Shown piece by piece: positions 8,338 to 21,500 of a DNA stretch of 64,000 nucleotides. The stretch lies in contig NYVR01000091.1 of NCBI GenBank assembly GCA_002684655.1, positions 1 to 64,000 on the forward strand. Direction: 5' to 3'. A program made the translations under genes and the position numbers. This stretch comes from Planctomycetota bacterium. GTDB taxonomy: Bacteria > Planctomycetota > UBA1135 > UBA2386. Below the pieces are notes generated by a model. The model was not told the origin of the DNA. It worked only from the letters and a program-made list of their open reading frames with translations, and searched no databases. Position 1 is the stretch's first letter. Each line of letters opens with the position of its first letter.

Positions 8338-10053
8338 ATGTCCTGCACCCTCGCATTCGCCTTCGCTTGCGGCGCCGCGCTCGCGGCCGCCGCGCCGCAG
8401 ACCCCAGAGCCCGGGCGGCCGCGCCGCCCCAACGTCGTCCTGATCATGGCTGACGACATGGGGTTCAGCGACATCGGCTGCTACGGCAGCGAAGTCCGGA
8501 CCCCGACGCTCGACCGGCTCGCAGCAGAGGGCGTGCGGATGACGCAGTTCTACAACACCTCTAGGTGCTGCCCGACCCGCGCGGCTCTCCTGACGGGGCT
8601 CTACTCGCACCAAGCAGGCATCGGGCTGATGACCGGAGACCGCGGCTACGCCGCCTACCGCGGCGACCTCAATCGTCGCTGCGTGACCATCGCCGAGGCG
8701 CTCCGGCCCGCGGGCTACAAGAACTACATGGCCGGCAAGTGGCACGTCACCCGCCACGTCGCGCCGACCGGACCAAAGCACAACTGGCCGCTGCAGCGCG
8801 GCTTCGACCGCTTCTACGGCACCATCACCGGCGCGGGCAGCTTCTTTGACCCGACGACGCTGTGTCGAGACAACACCTACGTCACGCCCGAGAACGACGC
8901 CGAATACCAACCAGAACGCTTCTACTACACCGACGCGATCAGCGACCAAGCGGTGCGGTTCGTGAAGGAGCACGGCGAACGAGACCGCGACGAACCGTTC
9001 TTCCTCTATGTCGCCTACACGACCGCCCACTGGCCGATGCATGCGCTCGAGGAAGACATCGCCAAGTACGACGGCGTCTACGAAGACGGCTTCGAGCCGA
9101 TCCGCGAGGCGCGGCTGAAGCGCGCGCGCGCGCTCGGACTCCTCGATGCATCGTGGGCGATGTCGTCCATCCCGAAGCCCTGGGAGCAGACCGCGAACCA
9201 CGCTTGGGAGAGCCGCAACATGCAGGTCTACGCGGCGATGATCGATCGCATGGACCAAGGCATCGGCCGCATCGTGGCGGAGCTGGAGCGACAAGATCGG
9301 CTCGACGACACGATCGTGATCTACCTGCAGGACAACGGCGGCTGCGCTGAGGGTATGGGCCGCCAGTCCAACGCCGAGAAGATCCGCGGCAAGTCCTTCG
9401 AACCGCTCGGCAAGGACGGACTGCAGAAGAAGATCTGGCCGCCGATGCAGACCCGCGACGGCCGCGCAGTACGCACCGGGCCGCAGGCAGAAGCTGGCCC
9501 CGAGGACACCTACATCGGGTATGGGCGCGGGTGGGCCAACGTCTCCAACACGCCGTTCCGCGGCTACAAGCACGACGCATACGAGGGCGGAATCAGCACG
9601 CCCTTCATCGTCCGTTGGCCCAACGGGCTGCCGGCGAAGCAGCGCGGCGCGATCGACGACACCCCCGCGCACTTGATCGACGTGATGCCGACCCTGCTAG
9701 CCGCGGCTGGCGCGAGCTATCCGCAGCAAAACGGCGCCGAAGCCGTCCAGCCTGCCGAGGGTGTCGACCTGCTGCCGGCGCTGCGAGGCCTCGCCGTGGC
9801 GCGGCCCGAGGCGCTGTGCTTCGAGCACCACGGCAACCTGGGCCTGCGCGCTGGCCGGTGGAAGATGGTCTCTACCTATCGCAAGGAGCGCCCGATCTCC
9901 TGGGAGCTCTACGACATGCAGACCGACCGCACGGAGCTCCGAAACCTCGCGTCGGAGCAACCGGAGCGCGTCGAGGCGCTCGCGCGCCAGTGGCGACAGT
10001 GGGCAGATCGGGTCGGCGTGCAGCCGTGGCCGATCCAACCCAAGCAGCGCTGA
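8338..10053 (+). CDS. Secreted sulfatase with CCPTR active-site sequon
   Basis: Second S1-type sulfatase, 571 residues, with a signal peptide over about residues 1-20. The DD metal ligands are in IMADDMGFSDIG. The predicted formylglycine Cys77 lies in C-C-P-T-R, a Thr-containing form of the usual CxPSR sequon that differs from its neighbour's CSASR. GKWHVTRH and the QDNGGCAEG region supply further metal and sulfate-binding residues. About 80 more residues than the first sulfatase lie in the middle (roughly 330-400). The two are distant paralogues rather than a recent duplication. Likely acts on sulfated glycans. Confidence 0.93.
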   Translation: MSCTLAFAFACGAALAAAAPQTPEPGRPRRPNVVLIMADDMGFSDIGCYGSEVRTPTLDRLAAEGVRMTQFYNTSRCCPTRAALLTGLYSHQAGIGLMTGDRGYAAYRGDLNRRCVTIAEALRPAGYKNYMAGKWHVTRHVAPTGPKHNWPLQRGFDRFYGTITGAGSFFDPTTLCRDNTYVTPENDAEYQPERFYYTDAISDQAVRFVKEHGERDRDEPFFLYVAYTTAHWPMHALEEDIAKYDGVYEDGFEPIREARLKRARALGLLDASWAMSSIPKPWEQTANHAWESRNMQVYAAMIDRMDQGIGRIVAELERQDRLDDTIVIYLQDNGGCAEGMGRQSNAEKIRGKSFEPLGKDGLQKKIWPPMQTRDGRAVRTGPQAEAGPEDTYIGYGRGWANVSNTPFRGYKHDAYEGGISTPFIVRWPNGLPAKQRGAIDDTPAHLIDVMPTLLAAAGASYPQQNGAEAVQPAEGVDLLPALRGLAVARPEALCFEHHGNLGLRAGRWKMVSTYRKERPISWELYDMQTDRTELRNLASEQPERVEALARQWRQWADRVGVQPWPIQPKQR

Positions 10054-10094
10054 GCCGCCCGGCCCACCAAACCGGCCACGCGACCCTCGACGCG

Positions 10095-10130
10095 ATCTTT
10101 CCACAGCTGGCTGCGGGATGTGGACAGCTC
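10095..10130. repeat. Inverted repeat CCACA/TGTGG upstream of carB
   Basis: In the 148-base gap before carB, TTTCCACAG and TGTGGACAG face each other about 13 bases apart, and CAGCT and AGCTG repeat just beyond. The arms loosely resemble DnaA boxes (about 7 of 9 positions each) or could be an operator. No function can be assigned. Confidence 0.25.
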
Positions 10131-10185
10131 TGCACAAGCTGCCGCATGCGCAGTTTCCGCTCGCGCCCTAGGGGACCCGGCGCTG

Positions 10186-10191
10186 TAGTCT
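10186..10191 (+). promoter_or_regulatory. Putative -10 element (TAGTCT) of carB
   Basis: TAGTCT lies ten bases before ATG 10202, fitting the near-leaderless pattern seen before other first genes here. It supports independent transcription of carB away from carA. Confidence 0.4.
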
Positions 10192-10201
10192 TTGCCCGAC
10201 A

Positions 10202-13504
<3,303 letters not shown>

Positions 13505-13535
13505 AAAAGCAGCGCCCCAAGCGCGCCCGAACGAC

Positions 13536-14804
13536 ATGTCGAACGACTTGAACCACGACTCCGGCAGCGCCCGCGACGTCGCCGATTTCTGCCTTCAGCA
13601 GGTCCCTGATCAGCAGCAACAGCGAGCCAGCTTCGCCTCCTCCGATCTTTGGCGAGCGGTCGCCGCGACCGGCACTTCGCTCTGGCTCGACACCGGCGAC
13701 ATCGACGCGGCCAAAGAGCTCTGGGTGCGAGAGTTCGTCGCGTTGACGACAAACAACACGCTACTCAACAAAGAGGTCCAAAAGGGCATCTACGACGAGC
13801 TGGTCCCGAGCGCAGCACGCATCCTGCGGGACAAGGGCGTAGACAAAGACGGCTTAGTGCAAGAGGTCGCCTTCGTGCTGAACGCCGTTCACGGCCTAAA
13901 GCTCGTTAAGACATTCGACGCTGACGTCTCGGTGGAGCTTCACACGGCGCTCAGCAACGACGCCGAGGCCAGCTATCAATACGGCAAACGCTTCCACGCG
14001 ATCTGCCCCGATCGATTCATCGTCAAGGTGCCGCTGACGCCTGCCGGCCTACTGGCGGCCCGGCGCCTGTCCGATGACGGCGTTCGCCTGAACTTCACGC
14101 TGGGCTTCTCTGCGCGACAGAACTGGCTGATCGCAGCTGTCGCGCGCCCGACCTGGGTCAACGTCTTCATGGGCCGGATCAACGCCTTCTTGAGCGACAA
14201 CGGCCTCGGCGACGGAAAGAACGCGGGAGAAAAAGCGACCCTCGCGAGCCAACGAGGGCTCCGCAGAATCCGCAATCAAGGCGGCGCTCACGTGCGCCAG
14301 ATCGGCGCGTCCATGCGCAACGGCGGTCAGGTCGCAGACCTGCTGGGCCTCGACGTGTTCACCATGCCAATCGGCGCAGCCGAGGGCTTCGTTGACCTCG
14401 CGCCCGAGGCCGCCGCAATCGTCGACAAGACCGGAGACGATCCGGCCGTTGAGTTCGCGCCGAGCGCCGACGTTATGGGCGACAAGCTGACGTGCTTCTG
14501 GGACATCGACAGCCACTTCGAGACCGCTGCCGCCGACGCCGCCGGACTAGACCCGAAGACCGCGACCGCGGAAGACGTGCTCAAGGCCCTCGCCGACAAC
14601 GGCGCAGGTGACATCTTCCCCCAGTTCTCTGTCGAAGAAGCTGCGCGGGTCGCCGCCGAGGGCAAGATCCCTGCCTACAGCAGCTGGAGAGAGCGGGTCC
14701 GCGCTGGAACATGCAGCTGGGACGGAACCCTGACCGCGGCCGCGTTAGCCAGCTTCAGCAAGGACCAGGACGCGCTGGACGACCGCGTCCGCGGGCTGCT
14801 GTAG
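13536..14804 (+). CDS. Transaldolase family protein
   Basis: Catalyses transfer of a dihydroxyacetone unit between sugar phosphates in the non-oxidative pentose phosphate pathway. The motif LWLDTGDIDAAKELW starts the TIM barrel, and TTNNTLLNKEV is typical. The Schiff-base lysine is K164 in FIVKVPLTPAG. Length 422 residues, longer than the 310-380 of common types, with the extra at both ends. Whether it is a true transaldolase or a fructose-6-phosphate aldolase-like enzyme is not certain. It follows carB closely but has no obvious functional link to it. Confidence 0.82.
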   Translation: MSNDLNHDSGSARDVADFCLQQVPDQQQQRASFASSDLWRAVAATGTSLWLDTGDIDAAKELWVREFVALTTNNTLLNKEVQKGIYDELVPSAARILRDKGVDKDGLVQEVAFVLNAVHGLKLVKTFDADVSVELHTALSNDAEASYQYGKRFHAICPDRFIVKVPLTPAGLLAARRLSDDGVRLNFTLGFSARQNWLIAAVARPTWVNVFMGRINAFLSDNGLGDGKNAGEKATLASQRGLRRIRNQGGAHVRQIGASMRNGGQVADLLGLDVFTMPIGAAEGFVDLAPEAAAIVDKTGDDPAVEFAPSADVMGDKLTCFWDIDSHFETAAADAAGLDPKTATAEDVLKALADNGAGDIFPQFSVEEAARVAAEGKIPAYSSWRERVRAGTCSWDGTLTAAALASFSKDQDALDDRVRGLL

Positions 14805-15182
14805 ACGCTGCGCGCGACGGAAGACCTGTCCAACGAAGCCTCCCGCTGCTTTTGGACGACCGCAAGCGGCTCAAGCGACGCAGGGGGCTGCTGTGCACGG
14901 ATCCCCGAGGCGACCGACGACGCGGCCTCTAGCGCGGCCGCCGCTTCCCTGAGCGAGCGGATCGGCGTGCCGCTCGGCCTGCGCGCGGGCGGGATACGCC
15001 CCAGGGCGTGCGCCGCGCCTCCACGGTTTGAGGCAGTTCATTCCGCAGAACAGCCAGAAAGAGGGAACCTCCGTCGCCGCTATCCGTTGCTGATCTGACG
15101 CGAGCGCCGACAATCGACCCGGCGATCCCGCATCGCGTTCTGCACAGCTCCGCGCGCCCCGAAGCCGCCACAAGCCGTCCTC
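14805..15182. other. Intergenic stretch, no gene recognised
   Basis: A 378-base gap before the giant secreted protein. Short open frames on either strand have no recognisable domain and look like GC-rich chance frames. I found no tRNA fold, clear terminator or known riboswitch. It presumably holds the promoter of the following gene. Confidence 0.5.
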
Positions 15183-18100
15183 ATGACAACCTACGCTCCC
15201 CGTCGTTCGCTCGCAGCGATGCTCGCCGTCTTCGCCGGCACCGCCGTCCTAACAGCCCAGGGCACGCCCGTGGGCTTCGAGGAGACCTACGCGCTCGCGA
15301 AGGACCGCGCGGCTGTGGTCGCCAAACTGATCCCTGGCACCCCCGACTACTACTACTACCACTGCCGCGAACGGCTCGACGCGCGCGACTTTCCGGCCGT
15401 CAAACAGACGCTCGCCACTTGGATCCAGCGACACGGTCGCACCGATCGCGTCGTCGAAATCGAAAATCGAGAGGCGCTGCTGAGCTACGACGAAGACCCA
15501 TCGCGGACCTATGCTTTCCTCCGCGAGCGGCTCGGTCTGCGCTACGAACACGCGCGCGTGATACCAGGGGCGCCAAGCGATCTGGCGTCGCGACTGGACC
15601 CGGCGCTGCTCGACCGCGCCACGCTCATCAAGCGCGCGCTGCGCGCCCGCAGCGGAACGGTTAAGGGGTTCCACCAACGCGCGCTCGCTGGCCTCGCGAA
15701 CACAGAGCTGAATGAGTGGCAGCTACACAGTCTGCTCGACCTCCTCGAACGCCCCGACGTCACCAACCTCCCGGCGCTGATCGTCCGCGACTTAGGCAGC
15801 CGTGACAGCCGCGGCTTCGGATCACTCCGTATCCATAAAGAGCTGCGGCTCGAGCAGCTCGACCAATGCCTCGCGCTGCGCCCAAAACTGCTGCAAGACC
15901 AGCGGTTCGTCGACGCCTACCTCACCCGCCTACAACCAAACGCAGATGAGCAATGGCTCACGGACCCGCAGAATCGCCGAGCGCACCTACAGCGGCTCTG
16001 GACGTTCGCGCAGCGCCTCAGCCCGGCCTTCAACTCGCTCAAGGCGCACGTGCTCTTTCACTGGCTGCGTCACGATTTGACGCTAGGCGCGCCGGATAAG
16101 GAGCGCTTCCTCGCCTACATCCGCTTGCCGCGACGACGATTTTTCGTCAGCGAGACGCACCTCGACCGCTTCCCACGCACCGCTAATCACGTCGACCTGG
16201 ACAAGCAGTTCCCGTCCAGGATGACGCCGATCAAGAACGACGCCCAGCTCGTCCGCGCTTGTCTCGAGCATTTTTTTCAGCGCGAAGACAACGTCACCGC
16301 TTACAGCGACTTCTTAGATCGACGATGGCTTGAGGGGGTCCTCGCGGAGACCAAGCTGATGGCCGGTGAAGGCGATCAGGAGCGCTGGTATTCGCTGCTC
16401 GACGACCCCGGCCGCGTCGAGGAGCTCGAGCAACGCGTCGAGTTACGCTTCCCGACGGAGCTGAAGCGGATCTACGATGCAGATGACGCTGTCCAGCTAG
16501 CGCTCGACGTGAAGAACGTACCCGCCCTCGTCGTCAAGGTCTTCGAGATCGACGCCTACCGGTACCACATCGAGCGACAAAAGCCTATCGACGCCAGCAT
16601 CGACCTCGACGGCGTCGTCGCCAACTTTGAACAGACATACGCCTACGACGCGGCGCCCATACGACGCGTTCGGCGAACGTTCGACCTGCCCCTGCTGAGC
16701 GAACCAGGGACCTACGTCGTCGACTTCGTCGGCAACGGCATCTCAAGCCGGGCCGTCATCTACAAGGGCCAACTCCGAATGGTCGAACGCACGTCAGCGG
16801 CAGGGCAGATGGTCCGCATCTACGACGAGCGTGGCGCGCACGTCCCCGACGCTGTCGCCTGGTTCGGCGGGAAAGAATACGGCCCCGACGACCGCGGCGA
16901 GATCGTGATCCCGTTCTCGACGAACCCCGGCACGAAGCAGCTCGTCCTTCGCCACGGCGAGCGCTCATCGATCACCCCGTTCGAGCACCGCCGGGAGTCT
17001 TACGAACTCACCAGCCATCTACACATCGACCGAGAGTCTCTAATCGCCGGGAACACGGCCGAGCTCGTCGTGCGACCCGCGCTCGCGCTTGACGGCCACC
17101 GGGTCTCAATCGACCTGCTAGAGGACCCGCTGCTGACCATCGTCGCGACCGACCTTGACGGCAAGTCGACGACCCAGGAGGTGCGCGACCTCAAGCTAGA
17201 GAACGGGCGCAGCTACATCCACAAGCTCCGCGTCCCGTTGCGCGTGAGCGGGCTGGAGGTCGCGTTGAGCGGGCGCGTCCAGAGCATGAACGACGGGGCC
17301 CAGCAACTCGTCGCGAGCGCCCGCAGCTTCCCGATCAACCTGATCGACGGCACCGTTGAGACCGGGATCCCGATGCTCGTGCGGACGCCCGCCGGCTACG
17401 CGGTCGACCTACGCGGCAAGAGCGGCGAGCGACAGCCTGGCCGCGTCTGTCACCTAGAGCTCCACCACCAAGACTACAAACAACCCATAGAGGTCACGCT
17501 TAAGACTGACGAGTCCGGCCGCATCGAGCTCGGGCGCCTCCCAGGTATCGACCACGTCTACGTCTGGCGCGAGGGTGGATCCAAAGGGGGGTTCACGTTG
17601 AGCCAGGCGCGCGTCCAACTCCCGGACGCGATGCACGGCATCGCGGGGGAGACGCTCCGCATCCCCTATCAGGGCTCGGCCACGACGCCGAGCCGCGACG
17701 ATTTCTCCCTGTTGAGCTTCAGCCACGACGCGTTCGATCGACTCGCGATCAAGGATGGCTTCTTGGAGCTGCGAGACCTCGAACCGGGCGATTACCAGCT
17801 CAAGCTGCACGACACCGGCGAGAACATAACCGTACGAATTACGCGCGGAGAACGGGACGGCCATTACTTGCTAGGACGCGCACGCGTCCTGACATCAACG
17901 AGGACGTCGCCGCTCCACGTCACGGAGGTAACCTGCGACGACGACGGGCTGCGGTTGCAGCTGGCCAACGCCACACCATCGACCCGTGTATACGTGGTCG
18001 CGACCCGCTACCTGCCGGCGTTCGATATGTTCGACGGGCTCCGCCTCGACGCAGGCGAGCGCGCGCACGCCTCACACATTCGCCACCGTGTCAGCACCTA

Positions 18101-21100
18101 TGACGCCGGTCGCAAACTCAGCGACGAATACCGCTACGTCATGGAGCGGCGCTTCGCGCAGAAGTACGCCGGCAACATGCTTCGCAGACCGAGCCTGCTG
18201 CTCAATCCGCTCGCGCTGCCCGACGTCTCCTTTAACAACCCTGTCGGCCTCGGCGGCGGCGCAGGCGGCAGGTTCGCGGGTCGCACGGGCGATCGCAGAG
18301 GCGCGCGCGGCGCGCCTGCGCCGGTGAAACAGAACAAGCTAGGACCAAGCGCCGGCGCGCGCGCGAACCTCGACTTCTTGCCGCGCGGGTCCAAGCTGAT
18401 CAGCAACTTGACCCCGAACGACCAAGGCACCGTGGTCGTATCCGCGGATGAGCTCGGGGAAGGCCAGCAGATCCACGTCTTGGCGATCGACGGCGCGCAA
18501 GCCGTCTACGACCTTACGACGCGCGCCGAACGACGGCTTGAGCCGCGATCACGAACGTTGCCGACGGCGCTACCCGCCGATCAGAACTTGGTCGAAAAGC
18601 GGCGCATCGAGTTCATCGCTGCCGGCGACTCGGTCAGCATCGACACCACGAGCGCGCCCATGGTCGAGGTCTACGACACGCTCGCGAGCGCGTTCCGACT
18701 GTTCACGACGATCAGTCAGGACGAGGCTCTCCAGCAATTCGCGTTCGTGCTGGATTGGCCTGAGCTGTCCCGAGATCGAAAACTCGACCTCTACAGCGAA
18801 CACGCCTGCCACGAGTTGCACTTCTTCCTCCACCAGAAAGACCCGGAGTTCTTCGCAGAGGTGATTCGGCCGTTCCTCGTCAACAAGCTCGACAAGACAT
18901 TCCTAGACGAGTGGCTGCTGGGACGCGACCTGATCAGCTACCTGGACCCGAAGCGCTTCGCGCGACTGAACTTGGTGGAGAAGATCCTGCTCGCCCGACG
19001 CGTCGGCGGTAACGAACCCGCGGCCGTCGCGCGAACACTCCGCGAGTCACTAGAGGTGAACCCGGTGAGCGAGTCGAAGCTCAGCCGCCTCTTCGACGTA
19101 GCGCTGTTCAACTCGGCCTTGGAGAGCGCCCCGCCAGCCGGCCAACGAGAGGGCGCGTTCGACCCAAACTTATGGAACTCGGCGATCGGGAGTAGCGGCA
19201 GCGCGAGGTCCGCGGCGCCGAAGACCGATGGGCCGGCGACCGCTGGCCCTGCCGGACCGGACAGCCCGGCGGCCGAACGCAGCTTCTCCGACCCTGCGAT
19301 GGACAGAGAGAAGCAGCAGCGCAAAAAGATCGCGAGCCTCTACAAAGAGGTGGGTCGGACGAGGCTGCTGGTCGAACACAACTACTGGCAACGCAGCATC
19401 GATAAGCCAACGGCGAACGTGATCAGCGCGAACCATTTCTGGGTCGACTTCGCGACGCAAACGCCCGGTACGCCGTTCATCTCCCCTGCGATCGCGCAGG
19501 CGAGCGGCAGCTTCGTCGAGATGATGTTCGCGCTCAGCGTGCTCGATCTGCCTTACGCCGCCGGCGAACACGGCGCGGAATCCGAGGACATGCGGCGCAC
19601 GCTGACCGCGGCCACCCCGCTGCTGTTGGTCCGCAAGGAGACCGCCGCTGCTGCCGAGCGAGCCGACGGCGAGCCGCTCCTTCTCGGCCAAAACTTCTTC
19701 CGGTATGACGACCGGTACCGATGGGTCGACGGCCAGCGGCGTGATGCGTTCGTCAGTGACGAGTTCTTGGTCGGCGTCGTCTACGGCTGCCAGGTCGTCG
19801 TCACCAACCCGACGTCCGGTGCACGCGTCGTCGACGTCCTGCTGCAGGTTCCGGCCGGCGCCGTCCCCGTGAACCGCGGACTCTGGACGCGCGGCCAGCG
19901 CGTGACGCTCACGGCCTACGCGACGCAGACAGTGGAGTACGCTTTCTACTTCCCTACGACCGGCGTCTACGCTCAGTATCCGGCGCACGCGGCCGAACAA
20001 GGCGCGGTCGCCGCGGTAGCGGCGCCGCAGCGGTTTAACGTCGTCGCCGCGCCCAGCGAGATCGACACGTCGTCTTGGGAGCACGTCTCACAGCAGGGTT
20101 CGCCCGAACAGGTGTTGACGTTCCTCGACGCACAGAACATCCGCCGGCTGGACCTGACGAAAATCTGTTGGCGCCTGCGAGACCCTGCCTTCTTCGAGGC
20201 GCTGCTGCCAAAGCTGCGAGCGCGGCACGCATTCGACAGCACTGTCTGGTCCTACGGCCTGCTGCACCGCGACCTGCAGTCGTCGCGGGAATACCTGCGC
20301 CATTGCGACAAGTTCCTGAACCAGTGTGGTCGCTGGATCGACACGCCGCTCGTGCAGATCGACGCCAAAGAGCGGCTGCAGTTTCAACACCTTGAGCTGA
20401 GCCCGCTCGTCCAGCAGCGCGCGCACCAGCTAGGCAGCCGCCGGACGTTCGGCAACAAAGACCTCGCGGAGCAATACAGCGCGCAGATGATCTCGCTGGG
20501 CTACCGTCCGCAGCTCCAAAGCAGGGACTGGCTCGCCGTCACCTACTATCTGCTGCTCCAAGACCGCGTCGAAGAGGCGCTCACGTCCTTCGACCGCGTC
20601 GATCCAGCCGCGCTCGAAGCCAAGGTTCAGTATGACTACCTCGCGGCATATCTCTGCTTCTTCACAGGCGACGTACAGAAGGCGCGCCGTGTAGCGACAA
20701 AGCATCAGGACCACGTCGCGCGACACTGGCGAGCGCGATTCCGAGAAGTCCTCGCACAGCTGGACGAAGCCGAAGGGAACGCTCGGCAGCGCTCCGCGGA
20801 GCAAACCAACGACACTCTGACGGCGACCGCCCCTGCGCTGGAGGTGGCGATCGAGGGGACGAGCGTGGCAATCAGCTACCAGAACGTCGACGCCGTGGAC
20901 GTGCGCTACTACGAACTGGACGTCGAGTTCGCTTTCTCGACGCAGCCATTCGCCGGCCCCGAGGGCGCCTCGGCCGCGTTCGTGAAGCCCAAATACCGAG
21001 AACAGCGGACGCTCGACCGCGCCAAGAGCCAGTTGACCTACGAACTCCCGCAGGACTTCCTGCAGAAGAATATGTTGGTCGAAGTCCGCGCAGGCGGACT

Positions 21101-21404
21101 CGTGCGCTCTCGTCAGTACTTCGCGAACGCGCTCGACGTGCGGTTCCTTGAGTCCTACGGACAAGTCGCGGTCACCGACCCCACGTCTTCAAAGCCGCTG
21201 GCCAAGGCATACGTGAAGGTCTTCGCGCGCATGCCTGACGGCGCGGTTCGGTTTCATAAAGACGGCTACACCGATATCCGCGGTCGCTTCGACTACGTCA
21301 GCCTCTCGGACGACCCGAACCGCGGCGCGCAGCGCTACGCGGTGATGGTGTTGGACGAGGAGCGGGGCGCGGTCATCCGCGCGCTGAACCCGCCCGCGAG
21401 GTGA
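15183..21404 (+). CDS. Giant secreted protein, alpha-2-macroglobulin-like architecture
   Basis: A 2073-residue exported protein of unknown function. A signal peptide (residues 1-26, ending LTAQG) starts it. Residues about 30-450 are helical and repeat-like. From about 480 to 950 there are serial beta-sandwich segments with macroglobulin-like turns such as SEPGTYVVDFVGNG and GNTAELVVRP. A Gly/Arg-rich linker follows near 1045-1080. A helical-barrel-like C-terminal half ends in a carboxypeptidase-regulatory-like fold (YTDIRGRFDYVSL). The thioester motif CxEQ of true macroglobulins is absent. It converges on the Bat-type operon, so it may serve the same envelope process; that is inference. Confidence 0.6.
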   Translation: MTTYAPRRSLAAMLAVFAGTAVLTAQGTPVGFEETYALAKDRAAVVAKLIPGTPDYYYYHCRERLDARDFPAVKQTLATWIQRHGRTDRVVEIENREALLSYDEDPSRTYAFLRERLGLRYEHARVIPGAPSDLASRLDPALLDRATLIKRALRARSGTVKGFHQRALAGLANTELNEWQLHSLLDLLERPDVTNLPALIVRDLGSRDSRGFGSLRIHKELRLEQLDQCLALRPKLLQDQRFVDAYLTRLQPNADEQWLTDPQNRRAHLQRLWTFAQRLSPAFNSLKAHVLFHWLRHDLTLGAPDKERFLAYIRLPRRRFFVSETHLDRFPRTANHVDLDKQFPSRMTPIKNDAQLVRACLEHFFQREDNVTAYSDFLDRRWLEGVLAETKLMAGEGDQERWYSLLDDPGRVEELEQRVELRFPTELKRIYDADDAVQLALDVKNVPALVVKVFEIDAYRYHIERQKPIDASIDLDGVVANFEQTYAYDAAPIRRVRRTFDLPLLSEPGTYVVDFVGNGISSRAVIYKGQLRMVERTSAAGQMVRIYDERGAHVPDAVAWFGGKEYGPDDRGEIVIPFSTNPGTKQLVLRHGERSSITPFEHRRESYELTSHLHIDRESLIAGNTAELVVRPALALDGHRVSIDLLEDPLLTIVATDLDGKSTTQEVRDLKLENGRSYIHKLRVPLRVSGLEVALSGRVQSMNDGAQQLVASARSFPINLIDGTVETGIPMLVRTPAGYAVDLRGKSGERQPGRVCHLELHHQDYKQPIEVTLKTDESGRIELGRLPGIDHVYVWREGGSKGGFTLSQARVQLPDAMHGIAGETLRIPYQGSATTPSRDDFSLLSFSHDAFDRLAIKDGFLELRDLEPGDYQLKLHDTGENITVRITRGERDGHYLLGRARVLTSTRTSPLHVTEVTCDDDGLRLQLANATPSTRVYVVATRYLPAFDMFDGLRLDAGERAHASHIRHRVSTYDAGRKLSDEYRYVMERRFAQKYAGNMLRRPSLLLNPLALPDVSFNNPVGLGGGAGGRFAGRTGDRRGARGAPAPVKQNKLGPSAGARANLDFLPRGSKLISNLTPNDQGTVVVSADELGEGQQIHVLAIDGAQAVYDLTTRAERRLEPRSRTLPTALPADQNLVEKRRIEFIAAGDSVSIDTTSAPMVEVYDTLASAFRLFTTISQDEALQQFAFVLDWPELSRDRKLDLYSEHACHELHFFLHQKDPEFFAEVIRPFLVNKLDKTFLDEWLLGRDLISYLDPKRFARLNLVEKILLARRVGGNEPAAVARTLRESLEVNPVSESKLSRLFDVALFNSALESAPPAGQREGAFDPNLWNSAIGSSGSARSAAPKTDGPATAGPAGPDSPAAERSFSDPAMDREKQQRKKIASLYKEVGRTRLLVEHNYWQRSIDKPTANVISANHFWVDFATQTPGTPFISPAIAQASGSFVEMMFALSVLDLPYAAGEHGAESEDMRRTLTAATPLLLVRKETAAAAERADGEPLLLGQNFFRYDDRYRWVDGQRRDAFVSDEFLVGVVYGCQVVVTNPTSGARVVDVLLQVPAGAVPVNRGLWTRGQRVTLTAYATQTVEYAFYFPTTGVYAQYPAHAAEQGAVAAVAAPQRFNVVAAPSEIDTSSWEHVSQQGSPEQVLTFLDAQNIRRLDLTKICWRLRDPAFFEALLPKLRARHAFDSTVWSYGLLHRDLQSSREYLRHCDKFLNQCGRWIDTPLVQIDAKERLQFQHLELSPLVQQRAHQLGSRRTFGNKDLAEQYSAQMISLGYRPQLQSRDWLAVTYYLLLQDRVEEALTSFDRVDPAALEAKVQYDYLAAYLCFFTGDVQKARRVATKHQDHVARHWRARFREVLAQLDEAEGNARQRSAEQTNDTLTATAPALEVAIEGTSVAISYQNVDAVDVRYYELDVEFAFSTQPFAGPEGASAAFVKPKYREQRTLDRAKSQLTYELPQDFLQKNMLVEVRAGGLVRSRQYFANALDVRFLESYGQVAVTDPTSSKPLAKAYVKVFARMPDGAVRFHKDGYTDIRGRFDYVSLSDDPNRGAQRYAVMVLDEERGAVIRALNPPAR

Positions 21405-21443
21405 GCCCCGCCGCATCGCGACGCGCTGCCTCGACCAAGACAA

Positions 21444-21467
21444 ACGCGGCCGGTGCGCTGGCCGCGT
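21444..21467. terminator. Bidirectional terminator-like hairpin
   Basis: A perfect 8-bp inverted repeat, ACGCGGCC and GGCCGCGT, with an 8-base loop. It lies between the convergent ends of the giant protein gene (21404) and the TPR selenoprotein gene (21501). No long T run follows, so it would be an atypical terminator. Confidence 0.6.
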
Positions 21468-21500
21468 GGCAGACGCGACGCGCAAAGGGCGAAGCGCGCG

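Noticed and set aside
8095-9672. 525-codon antisense frame over the second sulfatase
   Set aside because: Shadow of a well-supported sulfatase gene; its protein has no recognisable motif.
10051-10140. Readthrough of the second sulfatase stop UGA
   Set aside because: The extension has no redox motif and the protein is already complete.
15030-15060. tRNA-like T-arm (AGTTCATTCC) in the gap before the giant gene
   Set aside because: The loop lacks the conserved A58 and no acceptor stem or anticodon arm can be formed around it.
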